The notes under the pieces are model-generated. The model was given only the letters and a program-made list of their open reading frames with translations, was not told the origin of the DNA and searched no databases. A program made the position numbers and the translations under genes. This document shows, in pieces, positions 34,867 to 44,704 of a stretch of 64,000 nucleotides of DNA. This DNA comes from Bacteroidales bacterium. Lineage in GTDB: Bacteria; Bacteroidota; Bacteroidia; Bacteroidales; UBA932. The number at the start of each line of letters is the position of its first letter. Within the stretch, counting starts at the first letter, position 1. The DNA is taken from the NCBI GenBank assembly GCA_017442315.1, contig JAFRZX010000159.1:1-64000 (forward strand), in the 5' to 3' direction.

Positions 34867-37800
34867 TTACTCTGAGAGAGTTTGGTTTGTTGAAAGGTCA
34901 ACAGTCACGCCGTCTGCATAAGAGCCGATAAGGTTAATGCTTTCCTCACCATTGATTGTACCAAGATACTGACAATTCGTGATCTGAGCCCCTGTTGCTG
35001 TTACCATACCGGCAAGAAGGCCGAACACATCATTCCCACCGTTTTTTGCAAGAGCACCCCTGAAGATGCATTGATCCAGCTTCGAAGCTCCATCAAGACG
35101 ACCGGCCAGACCTCCTGCTGCAATATTCAAAGAAGACGTATGTTCCACCACGGCCGTACATCCAGTAGCACTTGAAGCGACCATATCACCGCATATTCCA
35201 CCATAGTACTGATGGCCTGACTTACTTGTCACAATGCTATGACAATTGCTGATTTCCGCATATTTAACGCACCCGGCGACACCACCTACTCTTCCTCTAA
35301 GGCCCGCTACAGTTACAGACTTATCGTTATTCTTTACATTACAATCTGAAATGGTGATTTTTCCGGTTTCAGAACCCACGGCATAGCCTACGATTCCGCC
35401 ACAAGTCACACCGTTGTCCACGTTGCCACTTTCATTGTTGTAATCTTGGTTATTTACGGAACCTGTCATATTACAGCTTGAAATTGACGAAGTTCCGGTA
35501 AGATAACCCACAATACCACCAAAATGCTTGTCTGCGCCATTGTTCTTTTTCCCTTCCAAACCACCAACTACGGATGCAGCGTTGTTACATCCTGTTATAT
35601 TCACATTATTATTTTCATTATAGCCAAGGATTCCACCAGCATATATTGCATCGTAGTTCCTACTGTTATCTACATCCTCGTTTCCTTTAGTAACGTTAAA
35701 ATCAACTCTTCCATTATTTGTGTTTGTACAACCTGAAATGGTTATATTAGAGTTTGTATAACCGACAATTCCACCAAGATACAAGTTGGCTCCGGTTGCA
35801 TTGGATGTCGATTCATTAAATAGAACCTTACCATTATTAATGCAACCGTTAACATTCCTTTCTGTCATTCCGATTACACCGCCAAAATTCATAGAACTGG
35901 AAGTTGTCCAGCCACCGACAGAGTTCCAGACAATGTCACCATTGTTCTGAATAGCATTATTCCCAGCAATATCAGCGCTATTAAGTCCTATGCATCCTCC
36001 AAGCCTTATAAAGTAATAGGATGTCTTTTCTGACTGCTCAACCATTACATCTCCATTATTAGTCAGTTGCGATATAGTTGATTTCTTATTATATGCAATC
36101 AGACCTCCGACAGTACAACGACACTTTGCGTTCGGTGGGGTCGAAACAAGAACCTGACCATCATTTTTACAATTGCTGACCTCACAACCGCTTTGACCGA
36201 TCAGACCACCGATGAAATATCTGGTAGAATTTGAATAGCACGAAACCGCACCTCTGTTATTGGAAGAGGTGACAGTGCCGCTATCGCCATATCCGACAAT
36301 TCCACCACAGAAAATCTGATATGATTCAGGTTCGTTACACAGCACATCCGCTGAGTTCGTACAATTTTCAATAACTGCACTACCATTAACCAAACGGCCT
36401 GCAATACCGCCAAGATAAGAATTAATATTATTCTCTACAGAAAGGGCAAGCAGTATCGTCGCTTTATGAGTTCCGTCAGTTGCCTTATTGGCATCGGCTA
36501 TAGGATACGTGTTACACCCTGTTATTTTTCCTGTGTTCGAGACATATCCAGCGATACCTCCAACGTAAGCAAGAGCAGACCCTGTATGTGAACCAAGTAC
36601 CTGTAAACGTCCTTTTTGTGAGCAGTTTTCAATAAGATCACCTGCACCACCAAAACGACCCGCTATTCCGCCAACACACATAATATGGCTAGAATTTGTT
36701 GATTTGAACATAAAATCTGATGCAATATCTATGTTTCCGTAATTCACACAATCACGGATTACGCATCCTCCCTTGGTGTCAGCAGCGATACCTCCGACTG
36801 TGGTAAGTAAACTCACTTCTCCGGACAGAGTATAATCAACCCTATTATGGCAGTTGACAATACTTCCCTTCGGATGAATTACAAAAGTTGCAACCTTAAA
36901 GCGGCCATTAGCTTCAATATTGTTGGGTCCATCAAGAGTCGCACTTCCATCAACCGTAAGATTTTCAATCAGCGAACCACTTGATGCTTCATAGACAATC
37001 GGTTTTCCGGCATCCCATCCAGAAATAGTGTAATGGTTACCCTTAAGAGTTCCTGCAAAGTTCGTGATCATCTGATAGTTTGCACAATCCTGAGCTGTAA
37101 ATTCTATGTCATTGAGGATTGCAGCTACGGCTGGCGTTGTTCCATCATTGTACGCCTTTGCAAAGTCAATGAGATCCTGAGCGGTTGTAATACCGACATT
37201 GAATTCCGTTCCGGTTGGATCAAAGGTAAAAGCCGGCATATCATAGATTTTTCCCTTCTCTAGCGTCTGACCGCTTGCTTTGCTTTTCTCCATATAATGG
37301 CCTTTTGTGTCAACAACCTTTATGGTATAACCGCTTGCATATTCCACAGCAGGAACTACGAGATAGACTACAAGTCCTTCTTCTGAAAGTTCGTTATAGA
37401 CATTGCAGCGAACCTTCTTTGCTGAAGTTGACGTTGAAACACCTGTAAGTTCTGCTTTCTGGTAGTCGATTGAGAAATCTCCGCACACTTGCTCGTCGTT
37501 CTTACCGCTGAACTCAACATACATAATATCATGAGCATCCTCAGCCTTTTTGATGGTGAGTTTGAGAACTGCGCAGAGATGCTTGAAGCTAAGGTTGTTT
37601 CCGTTTGCCTGATATGCAGCCATCGGAGCAGCAGTAGCTCCGAATGAGTTCTCTGCATATGCCTGAACAGCAGGAAGAGTCACGGTCTGCGCATCCTTAT
37701 AAATAGATGCAGGGAACAATGCCTTGTAAGGATTAGAGAGAGTTCCCGGAATAGTGAAAGTCGCAGTTGCAACAGCATCTTCTTCAATTGCGAGCGCATT

Positions 37801-38001
37801 AGACTCCACGCCATTTACATTGATCTTGTCCCCATTGGTCCAAAGAACCTTCTGGTCATTCTGAAGAATGGTTTTAGTTGATGGAGTTCCTGCAGTAAGC
37901 ACTGTTACACCATCCTGCGGGCCCATCGGTTCCACAAGATTTTCCTTTGCACAACCTGCCATCAGCAGAGTTGACACTATCGCAAAAAATATCTTTTTCA
38001 T
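34867..38001 (-). CDS. Fimbrillin-like / GLUG-repeat surface lipoprotein
   Basis: 1044 residues with a lipoprotein signal (ATG at 38001; lipobox LLMAGCAKE). Residues about 25-270 resemble the fimbrillin-family N-terminal domain (KTILQNDQKVLWTNGDKINV, then YKALFPASIY and LSFKHLCAVLKLTI). From about 280 onward some 17 GLUG-type repeats follow (VGGIAGRFGG, LGGIAGRLVNG, GGIVGYGDSG, AGGILGYNEN), each with a C-x-N-x-G-x-V tail. It is placed directly before SusC. A cell-surface adhesin or glycan-binding role is likely. GLUG repeats take their name from a conserved short motif in surface proteins such as IgA1 peptidases; their ligand is not established. Confidence 0.82.
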   Translation of the reverse strand: MKKIFFAIVSTLLMAGCAKENLVEPMGPQDGVTVLTAGTPSTKTILQNDQKVLWTNGDKINVNGVESNALAIEEDAVATATFTIPGTLSNPYKALFPASIYKDAQTVTLPAVQAYAENSFGATAAPMAAYQANGNNLSFKHLCAVLKLTIKKAEDAHDIMYVEFSGKNDEQVCGDFSIDYQKAELTGVSTSTSAKKVRCNVYNELSEEGLVVYLVVPAVEYASGYTIKVVDTKGHYMEKSKASGQTLEKGKIYDMPAFTFDPTGTEFNVGITTAQDLIDFAKAYNDGTTPAVAAILNDIEFTAQDCANYQMITNFAGTLKGNHYTISGWDAGKPIVYEASSGSLIENLTVDGSATLDGPNNIEANGRFKVATFVIHPKGSIVNCHNRVDYTLSGEVSLLTTVGGIAADTKGGCVIRDCVNYGNIDIASDFMFKSTNSSHIMCVGGIAGRFGGAGDLIENCSQKGRLQVLGSHTGSALAYVGGIAGYVSNTGKITGCNTYPIADANKATDGTHKATILLALSVENNINSYLGGIAGRLVNGSAVIENCTNSADVLCNEPESYQIFCGGIVGYGDSGTVTSSNNRGAVSCYSNSTRYFIGGLIGQSGCEVSNCKNDGQVLVSTPPNAKCRCTVGGLIAYNKKSTISQLTNNGDVMVEQSEKTSYYFIRLGGCIGLNSADIAGNNAIQNNGDIVWNSVGGWTTSSSMNFGGVIGMTERNVNGCINNGKVLFNESTSNATGANLYLGGIVGYTNSNITISGCTNTNNGRVDFNVTKGNEDVDNSRNYDAIYAGGILGYNENNNVNITGCNNAASVVGGLEGKKNNGADKHFGGIVGYLTGTSSISSCNMTGSVNNQDYNNESGNVDNGVTCGGIVGYAVGSETGKITISDCNVKNNDKSVTVAGLRGRVGGVAGCVKYAEISNCHSIVTSKSGHQYYGGICGDMVASSATGCTAVVEHTSSLNIAAGGLAGRLDGASKLDQCIFRGALAKNGGNDVFGLLAGMVTATGAQITNCQYLGTINGEESINLIGSYADGVTVDLSTNQTLSE

Positions 38002-38026
38002 AATTCTTAGTTTTTAGCATTAGCAA

Positions 38027-38176
38027 TTAGTCCCATAGGCCTGGAAGTATTTCATAATCATCGATAGTATTCCAGCCATTGCTGCCGTCACCTTCACTGG
38101 CGCATAAAATGCCTTCAGGTGCATACTCTATCAGGACACACTCCGGAGTCTGATAGATTGTTGTGATTGTGTTCAT
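38027..38176 (-). CDS. 49-residue peptide of the PUL operon
   Basis: Small ORF between the GH20 stop (38199) and the GLUG lipoprotein start (38001), with gaps of 22 and 25 bp, on the same strand. The product starts MNTITTIYQTPECVLIEYAP and continues through EGILCASEGDG to a Trp/Asp/Tyr-rich end. It has no signal peptide or membrane span and is acidic, with two cysteines. I recall similar short Bacteroidales ORFs with a PE-x-x-hydrophobic...EGILCAS pattern near surface lipoproteins, but cannot confirm it here. The ATG, tight spacing and codon use support a real gene. Function unknown. Confidence 0.6.
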   Translation of the reverse strand: MNTITTIYQTPECVLIEYAPEGILCASEGDGSNGWNTIDDYEILPGLWD

Positions 38177-38198
38177 AATATAATCAGTTGTTTTGTTA

Positions 38199-39845
38199 TT
38201 ATTCTATTCCTTCAAAGAAGTATGGTGCATAGTGATAACCATACGCCTGATAGATTCCAGGCAGAATGGTTTTCGCCTTGGTTACAAATGTATTGAGATC
38301 TTTTTTTCTATCATAGGCCCAAGCCGTCTCACAGATTGCTGCAAGACGTGGAAGCAGAGCAAACTGTACGCGACCAAAGTCTGCAATGAACTCTGTCCAC
38401 ACATTTGCCTGGACTCCGATTACCCTCTCTTTCTCGTGAGTGTAAAGTCTGTCATAAGGGTCAAGCCTGTAAGCCTGCTGCATCGACAAGTAGCGACCAT
38501 CCATGTGCAACGGTTCCGAAGCAGGATCCGACGTCTGGCTATAATCCAGATAGCAGTAATGACGAGTCGTAGCAATCACATCATTACCACGTCGAGCGGC
38601 CTTGACCACATCATTCTGATCGTGCCATACCATTATTGTCGCAGTCTTGCCTGCATTTCCCTCAAGAATCTCGTCCCATCCGATGATTTTACGGCCACTA
38701 TCATTAAGGAATTTCTCAATACGCCCCATTACATAGTTCTGAAGATAATGCTCTGCCTTGTGACGCCTGTCGTCTTTCAAACCAAGAACCCTTATCTTCT
38801 CCTGACATTTAGGACATTTCTGCCATGTATTTTTAGGACACTCATCTCCTCCGATATGGATAAATTCCGAAGGGAACAATTCGCAGACTTCCGTGAGAAC
38901 TTCTTCTATAAATTCATATACCTGTTCATTGCCAGCACATAGAACATCACGGGAAATTCCCCAAGTGCACCTCATCTCATATGGACCTCCTGTACAGCCA
39001 AGATGTGGGTAGGCCGCTAACGCCGCCTGCATATGACCTGGCAGATCTATTTCCGGGATGACAGTAATATTTCTATCGGCGGCATATTTCACAATCTCGC
39101 GAATCTGTTCCTGAGTATAGTATCCGCCATGAGGCTTACCATCATATTTGTGAGGACCAGGACCATTATGTTTACCAATAATGGTTTCCTTTCTCATTGA
39201 GCCGATTTCAGTCAGACGAGGGTGTGACTTGATTTCTATTCTCCAGCCCTGGTCGTCAGTCAGATGCCAATGGAACACGTTCATCTTATGAAGAGCAATT
39301 ATGTCAATGTACTTCTTCACTTCCTCCACCGTGAAGAAATACCTTGCGACATCAAGTAAAGCTCCACGATGATCGAAATGAGGCCTATCCTCGATTGTCA
39401 CAGCAGGGATGTTACCATCCTTGAGAAGTTGCTTGACAGTCTGCAGACCGTAGAAGACACCGGCAGATGAGCCTCCGACGATATTGATTTTCTTCTTGGT
39501 GACAGTCAGTCTGTACTCTTCTTTTCCGAGAGTGGAGTCAAGGGACAGGATTATGTTACCGTCATTATTGACTGTAACAATAAGCTGAACACCGAGTACA
39601 GTGTTCATGTCAGCCGCAAAAATCTCAGCCGATTTCAGAAGTGATTCATCAGCACAATTAATTTTTGCGCCTTTGGTCATATTGAAACACCCTTTTCCTT
39701 CCTGAACCGATACCGGCTCAGGAATCACATAGACAGCAGCCCTTAAAGATGCAAGCGACAAGATTGCTGTAATTGTCAACAGAAATTTCCTCATAACGCC
39801 AAGTGTAGCTATAGAAACTGTTTGAAGTTTTATTGTTTTCATCAT
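38199..39845 (-). CDS. Glycoside hydrolase family 20 beta-N-acetylhexosaminidase
   Basis: Removes terminal beta-linked GlcNAc or GalNAc from glycans by substrate-assisted catalysis. 548 residues from 39845; a later ATG at 39794 gives a cleaner signal peptide (MRKFLLTITAILSLASLRAA) and 531 residues. The N-terminal GH20b domain (about 38-150) precedes the barrel with HWHLTDDQGWRIEI, PEIDLPGHMQAAL and the catalytic pair D334-E335 in HIGGDECPK (numbering from 39845). An unusual Cys-rich stretch (CPKNTWQKCPKCQEK) follows, common in Bacteroidota GH20. Second gene of the operon, 18 bp after the SGNH gene. Confidence 0.95.
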   Translation of the reverse strand: MMKTIKLQTVSIATLGVMRKFLLTITAILSLASLRAAVYVIPEPVSVQEGKGCFNMTKGAKINCADESLLKSAEIFAADMNTVLGVQLIVTVNNDGNIILSLDSTLGKEEYRLTVTKKKINIVGGSSAGVFYGLQTVKQLLKDGNIPAVTIEDRPHFDHRGALLDVARYFFTVEEVKKYIDIIALHKMNVFHWHLTDDQGWRIEIKSHPRLTEIGSMRKETIIGKHNGPGPHKYDGKPHGGYYTQEQIREIVKYAADRNITVIPEIDLPGHMQAALAAYPHLGCTGGPYEMRCTWGISRDVLCAGNEQVYEFIEEVLTEVCELFPSEFIHIGGDECPKNTWQKCPKCQEKIRVLGLKDDRRHKAEHYLQNYVMGRIEKFLNDSGRKIIGWDEILEGNAGKTATIMVWHDQNDVVKAARRGNDVIATTRHYCYLDYSQTSDPASEPLHMDGRYLSMQQAYRLDPYDRLYTHEKERVIGVQANVWTEFIADFGRVQFALLPRLAAICETAWAYDRKKDLNTFVTKAKTILPGIYQAYGYHYAPYFFEGIE

Positions 39846-39863
39846 TATTGACGTATTTACCGT

Positions 39864-40589
39864 TTATTTTCTTCTTGAGTATCTCTGTTTCTTCTGATAA
39901 TGTATCTTGTGGAACACATCTGCAAGTACATCCTCCATAACCTTATAACCTTCAAAATTAGGGTGCACGGCATCAGTACGATATTCTGAAATCATTCCTC
40001 CGTTCTCATCCTTCATTGCCGTATGATAATCTACGAGCGGGATGTCATTCTCTTTTGCATAATTCATGATCATAGTATTGAGGGAATCAATCTGAGGACG
40101 TGGGTCTCCCACCCTCTTTCTCCAACCGATTTCATCAGCCGGAAGAATCGTGCACATAATAGGCTTGATTCCGTGATACTTTGCAAGGTCAACCATAGAC
40201 AGCAGGTTCTTGAAAGTGTTAGTCATCGTTATATATCCGTTATTACGGGCAATATCATTGATTCCGGCAAGAATGACTACATATTCCGGTTCTAGTTCGA
40301 TTACGTCAGCACGGAATCTCACAAGCAACTGCATCGTGGTCTGACCGCCTATACCACGCCCAAGGAAATTCCGTTCTTCAAGCCAAGATGCGTCGCTGCG
40401 CACCCAGCCACGGGTTATAGAGTCGCCGTAAAGAATTGCCAAAGGCTTCTTGTCTACCTTTTTATTCAGTTTGTCATAATAAGCGAAACGCGCCCAATCC
40501 ATGTCCGTCGGTTGATTTTCCTGTGCCATAACCGCTGAGGGTAGCAGGATGATGGCAAACAGAATGAGTAATGAGTGTTTCATAAGCAT
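39864..40589 (-). CDS. SGNH/GDSL hydrolase (probable sialate or carbohydrate esterase)
   Basis: 241 residues, exported (signal to about residue 22, LLPSAVMAQ); ATG codons at 40589 and 40583 are both usable. Block I is ILYGDSITRGW with the nucleophile Ser57, block II GRGIGGQTT, block III VILAGINDIARN, and the D-x-x-H block DAVHPNFEGY. The architecture fits Bacteroidota enzymes that deacetylate or deacylate carbohydrates. It is the first gene of the PUL operon; no unambiguous promoter was found in the 248 bp before the divergent gene at 40838. Confidence 0.88.
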   Translation of the reverse strand: MLMKHSLLILFAIILLPSAVMAQENQPTDMDWARFAYYDKLNKKVDKKPLAILYGDSITRGWVRSDASWLEERNFLGRGIGGQTTMQLLVRFRADVIELEPEYVVILAGINDIARNNGYITMTNTFKNLLSMVDLAKYHGIKPIMCTILPADEIGWRKRVGDPRPQIDSLNTMIMNYAKENDIPLVDYHTAMKDENGGMISEYRTDAVHPNFEGYKVMEDVLADVFHKIHYQKKQRYSRRK

Positions 40590-40824
40590 TGCAGTTTATC
40601 TGTTGTTTACAGGCCCGTCAGTCCTAGCCCATTTTCACACTGCAAAGAAAACGAATAGCACGCGAAACATGATTTGAACCAGTCTTAATTTTGTATGAAT
40701 TATTCTCATATAGATGGTTTTCAAAAAATACACAACCATATATACTGACAATCAGCTATTCTTCCGAGAAGATCCTTTTAACACATTTCATCAGTGTCTG
40801 CTTTTCAAACCGACTAAAGAATTG

Positions 40825-40832
40825 TATATTTG
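40825..40832 (+). promoter_or_regulatory. -7 element of the GNAT/Mom-like gene
   Basis: TATATTTG, a perfect TAnnTTTG box, ends 5 bp before the ATG at 40838. The mRNA must be nearly leaderless, and this placement rules out the long upstream extension of the frame to 40691. Confidence 0.6.
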
Positions 40833-40837
40833 CAGTC

Positions 40838-41710
40838 ATGATAGTCACAGATGAAATAACAGACCTGCTTCAGAAACATGGAATGGCATGCCAGGTGGAA
40901 AGATATGATGGCTTTGATATGATAAAGACATCTGGTGGCCGTACTTCCAGGACAATCATATCAGTCCATATATGCGCATGCAGCAGACAGGAAGCGGAAT
41001 ACAGGTCGGAACAACTTGCATCATTTATTTCACAGCTGACATCCGGACATCCTGTAATGATATGTGAAGACAGATGGATCCGACAGAACAAGATGACAGT
41101 ACAAAGGCTTCTGGCGCACTTCAACATCTTCACACAAGTCTATGCCCGTAACTGCGAGACCAGAAAAATAGACAAGAAGACAGCGAAAGATTTCCTGCAA
41201 GCCAATCACAGTTACGGTAATGCATCATGCCGTCATCAATACGGACTATATCTCAGGAGGCATACAGGGCATAATTCAGGTAAAACCGGACATATTGGAG
41301 AACTTATAGCGGTAGCCACCTTTTCCAATGCAAGGAAATGGATCAAGGGAGACAAGACCATACGTTCATATGAATGGACAAGATATGCATCATTGCCGGA
41401 CATGAGGGTCAACGGCGGGATGGGAAAACTCCTCAAAGCATTCATAGCAGATGTCAATCCTGACGACATAATGACTTATGCTGACCTTGAGTGGTCTGAA
41501 GGGAAAGTCTATGAAGAGCTTGGATTCACTCTTGAAGGTCACAAGAAACCTGTGACGTTCACCATTGACAGGAAGACATGGATCCGCACCGACATCTGCC
41601 ATGACCCGGCAAGTACAGACGGAAGTCCAGACACCTCTGCAACCAGCATAAGGTTCTTCACAAACTCCGGGAGTAATAAATACCGTCTCAAGCTTACAGA
41701 TTATCAATAG
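40838..41710 (+). CDS. Unknown protein with GNAT/Mom-like C-terminal domain
   Basis: 290 residues from the ATG chosen because of the -7 box just upstream. Residues 1-110 form an alpha/beta domain of unknown type with a conserved-looking CEDRWIRQ and RLLAHF. The C-terminal part has the arrangement of an acyltransferase fold and of Mu Mom-like DNA-modification enzymes: [18 protein letters not shown], then [18 protein letters not shown] with KLLKAF, and [19 protein letters not shown]. No typical acetyl-CoA loop (Q/RxxGxG/A) is obvious. Catalytic function is not established. It is monocistronic, between the PUL and purC. Confidence 0.55.
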   Translation: MIVTDEITDLLQKHGMACQVERYDGFDMIKTSGGRTSRTIISVHICACSRQEAEYRSEQLASFISQLTSGHPVMICEDRWIRQNKMTVQRLLAHFNIFTQVYARNCETRKIDKKTAKDFLQANHSYGNASCRHQYGLYLRRHTGHNSGKTGHIGELIAVATFSNARKWIKGDKTIRSYEWTRYASLPDMRVNGGMGKLLKAFIADVNPDDIMTYADLEWSEGKVYEELGFTLEGHKKPVTFTIDRKTWIRTDICHDPASTDGSPDTSATSIRFFTNSGSNKYRLKLTDYQ

Positions 41711-41717
41711 AAATTCT

Positions 41718-41725
41718 TACCTTCG
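41718..41725 (+). promoter_or_regulatory. Probable -7 element of purC
   Basis: TACCTTCG, one mismatch from TAnnTTTG, 38 bp before the purC ATG. The -33 region is not clear. Confidence 0.4.
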
Positions 41726-41763
41726 CGACGATTTCAAACGACAGTAACATTAATCAAATATAC

Positions 41764-42708
41764 ATGGAAGCAATTGTCAAGACAGATTTTAATTTTCCAG
41801 GTCAGACCAGCCACTACGTTGGTAAGGTACGTGATGTATACAGCATCAATGACCAATACCTTGTAATGGTCGTATCAGACCGTATTTCAGCATTCGATGT
41901 CGTTCTGCCAAAGGGCATCCCATTCAAAGGTCAGGTACTGAATCAGATTGCAGCAGGTTTCCTTGATGCCACCGCAGACATCCTTCCAAACTGGAAGATA
42001 GCTGTTCCTGATCCGATGGTAACAATCGGTCATAAATGCGAACCTTTCAAGGTGGAAATGGTCATACGCGGATATCTATCCGGACATGCATGGAGAGAAT
42101 ACAAGGCTGGCAAACGCACTATATGCGGAGTAGAAATGCCGGACGGCATGGTAGAGAACCAGAAGTTCCCACAGCCGATCATCACCCCTACGACCAAAGC
42201 AGCCGAGGGGCATGATGAAGACATATCAAAAGATGAAATAATAGCAAAGGGTATCGTAAGCAGGGAAGATTATGAGCAGCTTGAAGCCTATACAAGAGCT
42301 ATATTCCAGAGAGGATCCGAAATTGCCGCCAAGATGGGTCTTATACTTGTGGACACAAAATATGAATTCGGCAAGAAGGACGGCAAGATCTACCTGATGG
42401 ACGAAATCCATACCCCGGACTCTTCAAGATATTTCTATGCTGAAGGGTATCAGGAGCGTCTTGAAGCCGGACAGAAACAGAAGCAGCTTTCAAAGGAATT
42501 CGTACGCGAATGGCTAATGGCCAACGGATTTCAGGGTCAGGAAGGCCAGCAGGTGCCTGAAATGACTGATGACATAGTAAACGGCATTACAGAGCGATAC
42601 ATCGAACTCTACGAAAACATTACCGGAGAAAAGTTCGAGAAAGCTGAAGACACAGACATTTCTGCACGTATCGAAAGAAACGTGAAGGCATTTCTGCAGT
42701 CACTATAG
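41764..42708 (+). CDS. purC: Phosphoribosylaminoimidazole-succinocarboxamide synthase
   Basis: SAICAR synthase; joins aspartate to CAIR with ATP in purine biosynthesis. 314 residues, the longer type found in Bacteroidota. Motifs include the N-terminal [21 protein letters not shown], the substrate loop [24 protein letters not shown] and [12 protein letters not shown]. It converges on the DUF4954 gene, only 7 bp away, with no terminator between them. Confidence 0.97.
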   Translation: MEAIVKTDFNFPGQTSHYVGKVRDVYSINDQYLVMVVSDRISAFDVVLPKGIPFKGQVLNQIAAGFLDATADILPNWKIAVPDPMVTIGHKCEPFKVEMVIRGYLSGHAWREYKAGKRTICGVEMPDGMVENQKFPQPIITPTTKAAEGHDEDISKDEIIAKGIVSREDYEQLEAYTRAIFQRGSEIAAKMGLILVDTKYEFGKKDGKIYLMDEIHTPDSSRYFYAEGYQERLEAGQKQKQLSKEFVREWLMANGFQGQEGQQVPEMTDDIVNGITERYIELYENITGEKFEKAEDTDISARIERNVKAFLQSL

Positions 42709-42715
42709 GACGACA

Positions 42716-44704
42716 CTATAACCTGCCCAATATTTCCAACACCTTATCGCCAAGTTCCGATTTGACACGTATATGTTCCTTTACAGACGTGACAAACGGA
42801 TTGGCTTCAAAGAAAGAGCCTCTGACCTGCATGAAGTCTTCCTTGCGTACATGCTCGTCACCATCAGCTCCGAAACTGGTCATGGCATTGAGGGAAAATT
42901 CCTTACGGGCATCATCATAGATAAGGTTATCTAGACCTACAACAGAAGATTTCCATCTGCCGATAAGTTCACACAACTTCTCGGCAGATACTTCTTTAAG
43001 GTCTATGCCATAATATTCTTCGATAACCTTATATGCCCAGTGCCACTCATAATCATAGTATGAGGCATGGATTTCCGAAAAACGTGCATTGACAGCATCT
43101 ACATCATCAAGAATACCATTCTGAATATCGTCAAGCACATCAGAAACAGCCTTTTTAGGAGCAATCATACCTGAAATATCCACCCAATCACCCTCGCCAT
43201 ATTCCGACACAGGAACCATAGCCTTGCGCAGTCCTTCAATATCCGTGAATTCAGACTTCATCACTCTGGATATTATGGAGTTGCCAAGAAACTTATCTAT
43301 AGCCATCCCATAATATTTCAATCCGTTCTTCAGAGAAGACCTTTTGATCTTTCCACTCTGATATGTGTAGGCATCCGAATTTTCGCCGGACACTTTCTGA
43401 AGATTCTTCAGTATTTCTAATCCATTGAGCATCTTCTGAATGGTATACGGACTGAGCAGGTTGTAGTTGATCTGATCCAGACGGTCTACATCTTTTCTGG
43501 CATCACGACGCGGCCATTTTTTTGCATCACGTATCGTTCCGACACTCTTCAGGTTAGCTCCCGGCATGATATAGGATGTATTCTGCTGCTCGATCAGATA
43601 TGAAAAAGGAAGATCCGATGTATCCTGATGCCCCACATGCCTTCCCATTACAAGAGAAAAGGCACCTACCTTTGCAGGCCATAGCAGATACGAATCCGAT
43701 GCAGTCTTAGCTCCTCTTTCCATAATACCTTGATGAATAGGACCAAGCTTATACATATGATTGCTTTGATTGGATCCTGAACCGGCATTCATGAACGAGA
43801 ACATACCTGCTATCAGAAGTGTGGATTTGTGATGAGTCACAGTAAAAGGTCCGGCGAAAATCGCACACGCCTCACCATTTTCACCCTGACAATTGCCAAA
43901 GAACAGCGAATCAGAAGCCGAATAATTATGGCCAAGCTTGCAGGCCTGCCCGATAAAGCATCTGGAGAACGTCACTCCATCTTCAACAGAAGATCCGCTG
44001 CTGATGATGAAGTCATCACCTATTACTCCTACTCCGATATGTACCGGGTCATATGCATTACTGTTGATGCTTCCGTTTTTCAGGCGAGCTGCTCCTTCTA
44101 TCTTGCAATAGCTTCCTATCTTCACATTCTTTATGTAACCGGCATCGGCAATAGTTACATACGAACCTATCTGTCCCATTGACGAGGATATTCCAGCAAC
44201 ATACTTCCCTATTATCTCACGCATCCTGGAAATCAATTCAGGGCGATGTCTGTACAATGCCATTACATATGCAGCCTGCGCAGAAAGCTTATCATAAATA
44301 AGGACTTCACGCCCGCCGGTCTCGCTCAGCACAGACACTTCGACGCCATTGCCGAAACTGCTGACTCCATCGGTAAGAATAATGTCCACATTTTCAATGA
44401 ATGTATCATGGCCTATCTCATAATTGGCTATATAGTTCTTGACATTCTCAATGCAGCAGTCATCACCTACTGTCACATTATGAAGAGTCACATCATACAG
44501 ACCGGAGTGTTTCCTTATGCCACCTGCCAATTCAAACACCTTATTGAAGGCACCAATTCTGACTGTCCCAGAAAAACGTGCATATCTTACATACTCTGTT
44601 GAGAAGCCGGAAGTAACCTCTATCGTACTCCAATCTTCTGCAATACACATCTGTTCCTTAAGAGCAGCAATCTCTTCATTTGTCAATTTCCTATATTCCA
44701 TCAT
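42716..44704 (-). CDS. DUF4954 family protein (left-handed beta-helix)
   Basis: 662 residues matching the Bacteroidetes/Spirochaetes DUF4954 family. It has many hexapeptide-like turns (VRIGAFNKVFEL, VTVGDDCCIENV, VKIGSYCKIEGAARL, VIGDDFIISSGSSVEDG), as in acyl- and nucleotidyl-transferase beta-helices, plus a conserved middle segment (FAGPFTVTHHKSTLLIAG, LLWPAKVGAFSLVMGRH). The C-terminal 200 residues are helical. The function is not known; a sugar-nucleotide or acyl transfer role is a guess from the fold. It overlaps recX by 4 bp. Confidence 0.85.
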   Translation of the reverse strand: MMEYRKLTNEEIAALKEQMCIAEDWSTIEVTSGFSTEYVRYARFSGTVRIGAFNKVFELAGGIRKHSGLYDVTLHNVTVGDDCCIENVKNYIANYEIGHDTFIENVDIILTDGVSSFGNGVEVSVLSETGGREVLIYDKLSAQAAYVMALYRHRPELISRMREIIGKYVAGISSSMGQIGSYVTIADAGYIKNVKIGSYCKIEGAARLKNGSINSNAYDPVHIGVGVIGDDFIISSGSSVEDGVTFSRCFIGQACKLGHNYSASDSLFFGNCQGENGEACAIFAGPFTVTHHKSTLLIAGMFSFMNAGSGSNQSNHMYKLGPIHQGIMERGAKTASDSYLLWPAKVGAFSLVMGRHVGHQDTSDLPFSYLIEQQNTSYIMPGANLKSVGTIRDAKKWPRRDARKDVDRLDQINYNLLSPYTIQKMLNGLEILKNLQKVSGENSDAYTYQSGKIKRSSLKNGLKYYGMAIDKFLGNSIISRVMKSEFTDIEGLRKAMVPVSEYGEGDWVDISGMIAPKKAVSDVLDDIQNGILDDVDAVNARFSEIHASYYDYEWHWAYKVIEEYYGIDLKEVSAEKLCELIGRWKSSVVGLDNLIYDDARKEFSLNAMTSFGADGDEHVRKEDFMQVRGSFFEANPFVTSVKEHIRVKSELGDKVLEILGRL

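Noticed and set aside
22421..38001. Repetitive DNA that might be a CRISPR or tandem repeat
   Set aside because: The repetition is at protein level (GLUG motifs); the DNA copies are too diverged and irregular in spacing.
40691..40837. Extension of the GNAT/Mom-like ORF to 40691
   Set aside because: A perfect -7 box at 40825-40832 lies just before the ATG at 40838, and the extra residues look non-coding.
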